Of a DNA stretch of 13,334 nucleotides, positions 5,989-11,682 are shown piece by piece. Numbering within the stretch: position 1 is the stretch's first letter; every line of letters starts with the position of its first letter. This stretch comes from Verrucomicrobia bacterium UBA3761 (GTDB lineage: Bacteria; Verrucomicrobiota; Kiritimatiellia; RFP12; UBA1067), in the NCBI GenBank assembly GCA_002371135.1, contig DFGB01000041.1, forward strand, positions 1 to 13,334, given 5' to 3'. The position numbers and the translations under genes are program-made. A model generated the notes under the pieces. The model did not search any database and was not told the origin of the DNA. It saw only the letters and a list, made by a program, of their open reading frames with translations.

Positions 5989-7443
5989 ATGGAAACTTTG
6001 CAAGCAAGCGTGAAGAAATACGCGATGTATCTCATGGTGATGGCAGGCCTCGGCGGCCTCCTGTACGGCATAGACGTGGGCGTGATAGCGGCCGCGCTGC
6101 CCTACATCGAAAAGACGAGCTCCTACACAAGCCAGCAGCTCTCGTTCGTCGTCAGCGCGGTTTTGTTCGGCAGCGTCCTCTCGTCGCTTTTCGCAGGCGC
6201 CCTCGCCGAATGGCTCGGCCGCAAGAAGGTGATCCTCGTCTCCGCGCTGTGCTTCACGGTTTCGATTCCGGTAATCTGCGCGAGCGTGCTCTTCGAGAAC
6301 GGTTTCGCCTGCCTGACGCTCGGGCGCATTCTGCAGGGCGCGAGCGCCGGTCTCGTGGGCGTCGTGGTGCCGATGTATCTTGCAGAGTGCCTCGACGCCG
6401 ATTCGCGCGGCAAGGGCACGGGCATGTTCCAGCTGCTCCTGACGATCGGGCTCGTCTTCGCCGCAGTGATCGGCCTTGCCGTCACGTATCTCGTCGGCGC
6501 GTCCGACGATATGACCGTCAGCGCGGCGTCCAAGACCGCCGCGTGGCAGACGATTTTCTGGTGCTCGGCCGTTCCAGGGCTCATCCTCTTCTTCGGCGCG
6601 TTCAAGCTCAAGGAGTCGCCTCGCTGGCTCTATCGCCGCGGCCGCAAGGATGAAGCGCTCGCGTCCCTCGCCGCGAACAACGGCGAAGAGAAGGCGAAGG
6701 CGATCCTCGATGAAATGATCAAGGCCGACGAAGCCGAAGCCGCGGAGAAAGCCCGCAACGCCGCCGCCGCCGACTCTCTCATCCAGCGCAAATACGTCAT
6801 CCCGTTCGTGCTCGCGGTGGTCGTCCTCGCCTGCACCCAGGCGACTGGCGTCAACTCCGCACTCAACTATTCCGTCAAAATCTTCCAGGAAGCCGGCTTC
6901 CAGGGCGAATTCGCCAACTGGGCCGACCTCGGCTTCAAAATCGTAAACGTCGTAATGACGCTTGTCGCGGTGACGCTCGTCGACAAAAAGGGCCGCACGT
7001 TCCTCCTCAAACTGGGCACGAGCGGCATCATCGTCGGGCTCAGCCTCGTCGGCGCCACATTCCTCGCGCTGCACCGCGGCTGGATGACGCCCGGCCTTTC
7101 GTCCGGGCTCGTAGTCATGGCCGGCTTCGTCGTGTTCATGGCGTTCTACGCCGTCGGTCCCGGCGTCTGCGTGTGGCTGGCGCTATCCGAACTCATGCCG
7201 AACCGCATCCGCGCAAACGGCATGTCGATAGCCCTCCTGATCAACCAGGGCGTTTCGACCACCATCGCCTCCACGTTCCTCCCCTGGGCGGACAAGTTCG
7301 GCTACGAGAGCATCTTCTTCTCGCTCGCCGGCTTCACCGTCATATACTTGATCACCGCCACATTCTTCATGCCGGAGACGAAGGGCCGCACCCTCGAGGA
7401 AATCGAGACGTATTTCGCCACCGGCAAGATGCCTGAAAAATAA
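5989..7443 (+). CDS. MFS sugar porter (sugar:H+ symporter family)
   Basis: This is a predicted 12-helix inner-membrane transporter of the major facilitator superfamily, sugar porter family, likely importing a hexose or pentose with protons. The 484-aa protein shows the family signatures in order: GGLLYGIDVGVIAAALP in helix 1, loop motif EWLGRKK (74-80), GRILQGASAGLVGVVVPMYLAE (112-133), ESPRWL at the start of the central loop, a charged cytoplasmic loop (about 210-265), TQATGVNSALNY in helix 7, DKKGRTFLL, and the C-terminal PETKGRTLEEIE. The usual QQxxGIN of helix 7 reads TQATGVN here. The substrate cannot be named. The ybaK-like gene follows within 20 nt. Confidence 0.93.
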   Translation: METLQASVKKYAMYLMVMAGLGGLLYGIDVGVIAAALPYIEKTSSYTSQQLSFVVSAVLFGSVLSSLFAGALAEWLGRKKVILVSALCFTVSIPVICASVLFENGFACLTLGRILQGASAGLVGVVVPMYLAECLDADSRGKGTGMFQLLLTIGLVFAAVIGLAVTYLVGASDDMTVSAASKTAAWQTIFWCSAVPGLILFFGAFKLKESPRWLYRRGRKDEALASLAANNGEEKAKAILDEMIKADEAEAAEKARNAAAADSLIQRKYVIPFVLAVVVLACTQATGVNSALNYSVKIFQEAGFQGEFANWADLGFKIVNVVMTLVAVTLVDKKGRTFLLKLGTSGIIVGLSLVGATFLALHRGWMTPGLSSGLVVMAGFVVFMAFYAVGPGVCVWLALSELMPNRIRANGMSIALLINQGVSTTIASTFLPWADKFGYESIFFSLAGFTVIYLITATFFMPETKGRTLEEIETYFATGKMPEK

Positions 7444-7462
7444 AGTGGGCTGCGATTTCCCA

Positions 7463-7930
7463 ATGACGATGGCGCGGCGGACGCTCGCCGCCGCGCGCGT
7501 CCCCTTCGAGCTGAGGGCGTATACGTTCATCCCGCACGGCGGCACCGCACAGGCCGCCGCCGAACTTGGCGTCGACCATCACGCGACGATCAAGACCATC
7601 ATCCTTGAAGACGAGACCAAAAAGCCGTTCGTCTGCCTGATGCACGGCGACAAGGAGATTTCGGTCAAAAACCTGGCCCGCGTCCGCGGCGTAAAAACCG
7701 TCGTTCCCTGTTCACCCGAAACCGCCGACCGCCATTCCGGCTACCACGTCGGCGGCACGTCGCCCTTCGGCACGCGCAAGCGCATGACGGTATACGTCCA
7801 GCGCACCATCTACGATCTGCCGGAGATATACATCAACGCCGGCCACCGCGGCCTCGTCGCCGCCATGTCCCCGCGCGGCATCGACGCCGCCCTCACGGGG
7901 CTCGTCGTCCCCGTCGACGTCGCCATCTAG
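7463..7930 (+). CDS. YbaK/EbsC-family aminoacyl-tRNA deacylase
   Basis: YbaK-type proteins hydrolyse mischarged aminoacyl-tRNAs, classically Cys-tRNA(Pro), as a trans-editing step in the cytoplasm. The ~155-aa product shows a conserved lysine in IKTIIL (Lys44 from this start), the MHGDKEIS strand, the GYHVGGTSPFG loop (93-103), and INAGHRG near the end. Length is normal. The start is uncertain: ATG 7463 gives a typical YbaK N-terminus, while an in-frame GTG at 7445 would add six residues and begin 1 nt after the transporter stop. Neither has a clear Shine-Dalgarno. Tight spacing implies co-transcription with the transporter. Closely related families edit other amino acids, so the exact substrate is open. 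Confidence 0.88.
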   Translation: MTMARRTLAAARVPFELRAYTFIPHGGTAQAAAELGVDHHATIKTIILEDETKKPFVCLMHGDKEISVKNLARVRGVKTVVPCSPETADRHSGYHVGGTSPFGTRKRMTVYVQRTIYDLPEIYINAGHRGLVAAMSPRGIDAALTGLVVPVDVAI

Positions 7931-7954
7931 CCGCCCTGCCGCGAATACAGCCCC

Positions 7955-7984
7955 TAGACGCCGCAGGCGGAAATATGGTATAAT
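7955..7984 (+). promoter_or_regulatory. Strong extended -10 promoter, near-leaderless
   Basis: A perfect TATAAT (7979-7984) with the TG extension (7976-7977) lies 18 bp after TAGACG (7955-7960, four of six matches to TTGACA). The start codon at 7994 is only 9 nt past the -10, so transcription should begin within about 0-4 nt of the ATG. This would give a leaderless or nearly leaderless mRNA. Confidence 0.75.
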
Positions 7985-7993
7985 AGCGACCCT

Positions 7994-8830
7994 ATGAAAC
8001 CCACCATACTAGCGATGGCGGCGCTCGTCACGTTCGCCTTGTATGCCGAGAAACAGGAATTCTCGCGATATCAGACGATTATCGACAGAATGCCGTTCGG
8101 CCAGCCGCCGCCGGGGTTCGACCCGACGCGCAGCCCGGACGAGGTTTCAAAGAACGACTACCAGAACGATGCGCCGCCGCTCTCCGAACAGCAGGCGGAG
8201 ATTCAAAAGAACGTCCAGTTCAGCGCCATAAACCTCGACGAAGACGGAACGGTCATGGTGGGGTTCGTGGACAAGGGGGATCCGAAGGCGGCAAAGTCCT
8301 ATTATCTGGCGCTCGGGGAAGAGAGCGACGGATGGCTTGTGAAAGAAGCGGATGCCGTGGCCAAGACGATGACGATTTCAAAGGACGGGGTGGACGTGGA
8401 GTTGAAGCTCGGGGAGAACTCCGGCGGCGGCGGCGGCAACGCGAAGGGCATGGCGACGCGCGGCATGGCGGCGGCGAAGACGAACGGACTGCTTGGTTCG
8501 CGTCCGGCGGCGACCGCCGCGGCTACGACCGCAAGGCCGCTGTCGCTCAAGGGGCGCAGGGCGCAGCGCGAAGAAGAACAGCGCCGCGCCTTGGAAGCCG
8601 AACGCGAGAAGGAGGCCGCGCGCGCCGCCGAACTCGCCGCGCGCAAGGAACTCGAGGAAATCCGCGAGGCCGACCGGCAGCGCGAGCGCGAAGAACAGCG
8701 CGCCCAGCTCAACTCCATCCGCGAAGAACTCAGCCGCGTCCGCGAAGAAAAACGCCTTCGCGAAGAAGAAAACGCCCGCATCGAGGCTGAAAACGAAGCC
8801 GCAGAAGGTGGAATCGAAGTTGACATTTGA
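7994..8830 (+). CDS. Secreted protein with PilP/GspC-like region and C-terminal coiled coil
   Basis: I do not recognise a named family with certainty. The 278-aa product begins with a Sec signal peptide (1-18, ending LYA). YQTIIDRMPFG (26-36) follows, a pattern like the start of the periplasmic part of GspC/PilP secretion and pilus proteins. A compact beta region at about 74-140 (VMVGFVDKGDPKAAKSYYLALGE and GWLVKEAD) resembles their small barrel repeats. After a Gly/Ala-rich linker (143-183), residues 184-270 are dense in E, R, K and A with heptad spacing, a long charged coiled coil. A periplasmic role in a type II or type IV pilus-like machine is inference. It has its own promoter and is probably translated from a leaderless mRNA. 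Its stop codon lies in a CATTT repeat tract. Confidence 0.7.
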   Translation: MKPTILAMAALVTFALYAEKQEFSRYQTIIDRMPFGQPPPGFDPTRSPDEVSKNDYQNDAPPLSEQQAEIQKNVQFSAINLDEDGTVMVGFVDKGDPKAAKSYYLALGEESDGWLVKEADAVAKTMTISKDGVDVELKLGENSGGGGGNAKGMATRGMAAAKTNGLLGSRPAATAAATTARPLSLKGRRAQREEEQRRALEAEREKEAARAAELAARKELEEIREADRQREREEQRAQLNSIREELSRVREEKRLREEENARIEAENEAAEGGIEVDI

Positions 8831-8890
8831 CATTTTACATTTGGCATTTCGCATTGCATTTATTCATTTTGCCATTTTATCATTTACATC
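8821..8890. repeat. CATTT-based short-period tract overlapping a stop codon
   Basis: Units of about 7-8 bp built on CATTT (TGACATT, TTACATT, TGGCATT, TCGCATT, TTGCCATT and so on) run from the last codons of the preceding gene through 8890. The TGA stop at 8828-8830 is one of the units. This is a degenerate relative, in style, of the other tandem tracts. Confidence 0.6.
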
Positions 8891-8959
8891 TCCCGGTGCG
8901 AAAAAATCAGTCCCTCAAATCGCTCTTCCTCGTTCAAAACCACTGGCTCCTAGATGATA

Positions 8960-9192
8960 AATGCAAAACACTAGCATACAACAGATATTATTATTTTTTA
9001 ATCGCAGAGACGCAGAGGCGCAGAGGACGCAGAGAATTTGAGGGTTTTTAGTGACTATCACTTAAAATAATTTTAAAATTGAAAATAGCGTGTGTTGATA
9101 CGATGAATATACAAAATCTATATTTTCTCTGCGTCCTCTGCGACTCTGCGTCTCTGCGATAAAAATTCTATTGCATGGTAGTGAATGCAAAA
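8960..9192. mobile_element. MITE-like non-autonomous element, 215 bp, with 9-bp target duplication
   Basis: The element spans 8969-9183. The flanks AATGCAAAA at 8960-8968 and 9184-9192 are identical 9-bp direct repeats, the mark of a transposition event. The ends are inverted: CACTA at the left and TAGTG at the right, 14 of 17 bases complementary, followed by a 35-bp core (9001-9035 against 9126-9160) with a single mismatch, built of CTCTGCG units. The ~90-bp AT-rich interior has no gene, so mobility would need a transposase from elsewhere. A 9-bp duplication occurs in several IS families, so the parent cannot be named. Confidence 0.8.
9095..9124 (+). promoter_or_regulatory. Candidate promoter inside the MITE-like element
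   Basis: TTGATA (9095-9100) and TATATT (9119-9124), each five of six matches to consensus, are separated by 18 bp and point towards the acyltransferase gene 128 nt downstream. The transcript would begin in the right inverted arm. This is a motif match in AT-rich DNA, where chance matches are common. Confidence 0.4.
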
Positions 9193-9203
9193 TAGTTTTC
9201 AAT

Positions 9204-9251
9204 TTTTCAACCTTTCAACTTTTCAACCTTTCAACTTTTCAACCTTTCATC
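9204..9251. repeat. YTTTCAAC octamer tract abutting a start codon
   Basis: Six 8-bp units alternate TTTTCAAC and CTTTCAAC, the last being CTTTCATC, and end exactly at the base before ATG 9252. It is the reverse complement of the GTTGAAAR tracts at 341-375 and 5855-5889. Confidence 0.8.
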
Positions 9252-10091
9252 ATGGAGCGCACTACACTCGAACAATTCCGCAAGGACATCCTGGAAACGG
9301 GGAAGTATGAAACGCCGCCGGAGCGCATGGCGAGTTCGCGCGCCAAAAACTGCGCCTGGACGACGTTCCGCTTCACCCTCGGCGTTTCAAAGGTGTTTCC
9401 GCTTTGCGCGCTTTACGAGCCGTTCGGCAAATTGGATACGGAGAAATGGGCGCATTTCTGCTTCTCGACGGTGCAGACCGCCGAGGCGCTCGGCATGAAA
9501 GTGCAGCTGGAGGGATGGGAGAACAGAAAGAAGATCTCCGGACCCGTGATGTACCTTTGCAACCATATGTCGACCGTGGAGACGATCCTTCTGCCGCCGG
9601 TGCTGCTCGCGTACGGGCCGTTCAACGTCGTCGTGAAAGCGTCGCTTTCGCACCTGCCGTTCCTCGAAAAAGCGGCCGCGCACATGGGGCTCGTGCCGGT
9701 CGGGCGCGTTTCGCCGCGCGAGGACCTCGTAAACACGATGCGCATCGGCGTGGAAAGGATGGCGGCGGGCACGAGCTTCCTCATTTTCCCGCAGGGCAGC
9801 CGCGAGAAGGTGTTCTCCCGCAAGATGTATTCTTCGATCGGCGCGAAAATCGCCGAAAAGGCGGGCGTGCCGATAATCCCGCTCGCGGTAGACACGCGCT
9901 GCCAGCCGACACGCGAGAAAGGTCTTCTCGCAAAGGTGTTCAAGGATTTCGGCCCCGTCGACACTTCGCGCGACATACGCCTTGCGTGCTGCGAACCAAT
10001 CATGCCCGCAAAGGCGAAGGCGATGCACGAAGCGGCGTTCGACGCCATGGCCTCAAAACTCGAATCCTGGGGCATGAGCGTCGAACGTTAG
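9252..10091 (+). CDS. Lysophospholipid/1-acylglycerol-3-phosphate acyltransferase family (PlsC-like)
   Basis: This is a predicted acyltransferase of the LPLAT/PlsC superfamily, moving an acyl chain to a lysophospholipid or related acceptor at the membrane. The 279-aa product shows block I as NHMSTVE (104-110), the acceptor region NVVVKASLSHLPFLEKAAAHMGLVPVGR (written here only to orient; about 125-152), block III FPQGSR (179-184), and GVPIIPLAV (205-213). Block I normally reads H-x4-D; here the acidic residue is Glu110, codon 9579-9581. Block III has Gln where FPEGT is typical. ATG 9252 was chosen because an upstream in-frame start at 9171 only translates repeat DNA. dnaB follows 29 nt later. 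The acceptor lipid is unknown. Confidence 0.85.
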   Translation: MERTTLEQFRKDILETGKYETPPERMASSRAKNCAWTTFRFTLGVSKVFPLCALYEPFGKLDTEKWAHFCFSTVQTAEALGMKVQLEGWENRKKISGPVMYLCNHMSTVETILLPPVLLAYGPFNVVVKASLSHLPFLEKAAAHMGLVPVGRVSPREDLVNTMRIGVERMAAGTSFLIFPQGSREKVFSRKMYSSIGAKIAEKAGVPIIPLAVDTRCQPTREKGLLAKVFKDFGPVDTSRDIRLACCEPIMPAKAKAMHEAAFDAMASKLESWGMSVER

Positions 10092-10120
10092 GCGAGAGAA
10101 GGCCAAACAACTTTCCTGCA

Positions 10121-11635
10121 ATGTCTACTGAAACTTCCATCAATCCCGAGAAAATACCGCCAAACGACACGGCTGCCGAACGCGCCCTCCTTGGCGCGAT
10201 CATGCTCGACGCGGCAGGGTCCGGCGAGGACCGCGTATGGGACCTGTGCCTAACGCGCGACATCGTGGAAGACTCGTTCTACGACGACCGGCACAGGGTC
10301 GTTTTCGCGACGATGCGCGAACTCGCGCGACAGTCGAAGCCCGTCGACCTGCTCACAGTCACCTCGGAACTCCAGCGCAAGCGGCGGCTGAAAGCGATCG
10401 GCGGCGGCGCGTATCTCCAGAACATCGCCGACAGCACCCCCACCGTCGCACACGCCGAATACTACATCTCCCTCGTGCGCGACAAGCATCTCAGGCGGAT
10501 GATGATCGACCGCGCGACTGCGACGATCCGCAAGTGCTACGACGCGGACGACTATCCCGACCCGCAGGCGGTCCTCGGCGACGCAGAAAAGAGCTTCCTC
10601 GAAATCGGCATGAAGAACACGGACACCATGCCGTGGCACGATGCGATCCAGCTTTCCTTCGAGCGCCTGAATGCGATGTTCGAGACGAACGGATCGAAGC
10701 TCGACGGACTTTCCACCGGCCTCACGCACCTCGACGAGCGTCTGCGCGGCTTGAAGCCGGGCGAAATGATCGTCATCGCCGCGCGTCCTTCCGTCGGCAA
10801 GACTTCACTCGCGATGAACATCGCCGAATGCGCCGCGCTGGGCGAGGACATGGACGGCAACCGCACCAAAACCGACAACGGCAAGCAGCACCCGGTGATG
10901 ATCTTCTCGCTCGAAATGCCGGTCGAGGCCCTGGCGCAGCGCATGATCGCCGGGCGCGCGAAGATGAACGTCTGGAAGGTGAGCCGCGCGCTTTGCTCGG
11001 CGAGTGAAAAGAAAAACCTCACGACGAACCTCTTCCAGTCGCTCGACAAGCTCAAGTCCGCGCCAATCATCGTCGACGACGCCGCCGGCCTCGACATCAT
11101 GGACCTCAGGGCCCGCGCGCGCCGCGCCAAGAAGGCACACGGCATCGAACTCATCGTCATCGACTACCTCCAGCTCTGCAAATGCGCCGACAAGGCCCGC
11201 CAGAGCCGCGTAATCGAAGTGACGGAAATCTCCCAGCAGATCAAGGCGATGGCAAAGGAGCTCAAAATCCCCGTCATCGTCCTCTCCCAGCTCTCCCGTG
11301 CGAACGAACAGCGCGGCGACAAGTACGAAAAGCCCAAGCTCTCCGACTTGCGCGACTCCGGCGCGATCGAACAGGATGCCGACGTCGTATTCCTCCTGCG
11401 CCGCCCTTCCCGCACGCCATCCGATCCGGAATCGAACGACCAGAACCTCGCCATAATCGACGTCGCGAAAAACCGAAACGGCGAAATCGGCGAGGTCAAG
11501 GTGAACTTCTACCGCGAATTCGTCCGCTTCGGCGACAGACCGATCGAGCACAAGGAAGGAGACAATTTCACGACATCGGAACCCGAACCCGCGCCCACCC
11601 AGGCCACGCTCGACTACGGAGATTTGACAAGCTAG
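10121..11635 (+). CDS. dnaB: Replicative DNA helicase DnaB
   Basis: DnaB is the hexameric helicase that unwinds DNA at the replication fork and recruits primase. The 504-aa product has the N-terminal domain (about 14-115, PPNDTAAERALLGAIMLD), a linker, then the RecA-like motor: LSTGLTHLDERLRGLKPGE (197-215), Walker A ARPSVGKTS (221-229), SLEMP (263-267), Walker B LIVIDYLQL (344-352), VLSQLSR (387-393), LSDLRDSGAIEQDAD (407-421) and KNRNGEIG (450-457). About a dozen extra polar residues (241-257) sit between the Walker A helix and the SLEMP strand compared with Escherichia coli DnaB. ATG 10121 lies at the expected distance before the conserved domain. No close Shine-Dalgarno is seen. No intein is present. 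Confidence 0.96.
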   Translation: MSTETSINPEKIPPNDTAAERALLGAIMLDAAGSGEDRVWDLCLTRDIVEDSFYDDRHRVVFATMRELARQSKPVDLLTVTSELQRKRRLKAIGGGAYLQNIADSTPTVAHAEYYISLVRDKHLRRMMIDRATATIRKCYDADDYPDPQAVLGDAEKSFLEIGMKNTDTMPWHDAIQLSFERLNAMFETNGSKLDGLSTGLTHLDERLRGLKPGEMIVIAARPSVGKTSLAMNIAECAALGEDMDGNRTKTDNGKQHPVMIFSLEMPVEALAQRMIAGRAKMNVWKVSRALCSASEKKNLTTNLFQSLDKLKSAPIIVDDAAGLDIMDLRARARRAKKAHGIELIVIDYLQLCKCADKARQSRVIEVTEISQQIKAMAKELKIPVIVLSQLSRANEQRGDKYEKPKLSDLRDSGAIEQDADVVFLLRRPSRTPSDPESNDQNLAIIDVAKNRNGEIGEVKVNFYREFVRFGDRPIEHKEGDNFTTSEPEPAPTQATLDYGDLTS

Positions 11636-11665
11636 GCAAAAGAGACTCTATGACATCCGGAATCG

Positions 11666-11682
11666 CTTTCAACCGTTCAACT
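11666..11682. repeat. Two degenerate YTTTCAAC-type octamers before the GH2 start codon
   Basis: CTTTCAAC and CGTTCAAC (11666-11681) plus one T lead directly into ATG 11683, as at 9204-9251. The position supports choosing 11683 as the start codon. Confidence 0.45.

Larger units (their letters stand above)
8831..9251. other. 421-bp gene-free gap with stacked repeats
   Basis: No gene is supported. In order the gap holds the CATTT tract, about 70 bp of unique sequence (8891-8959), a MITE-like element with target duplications (8960-9192), and an octamer tract ending at the next start codon (9204-9251). A reading frame can be opened at 9171, but it translates the repeat into a low-complexity STFQLFN peptide and is not a real N-terminus. 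Confidence 0.8.

Noticed and set aside
5971..7074. Minus-strand open frame (367 codons) opposite the sugar porter
   Set aside because: The plus strand has all MFS signatures. The antisense frame is an H, E, R-rich shadow.
9404..10120. N-terminal extension of DnaB in the same open frame (239 residues)
   Set aside because: It overlaps the acyltransferase gene in another frame and shows no domain. DnaB begins normally at ATG 10121.
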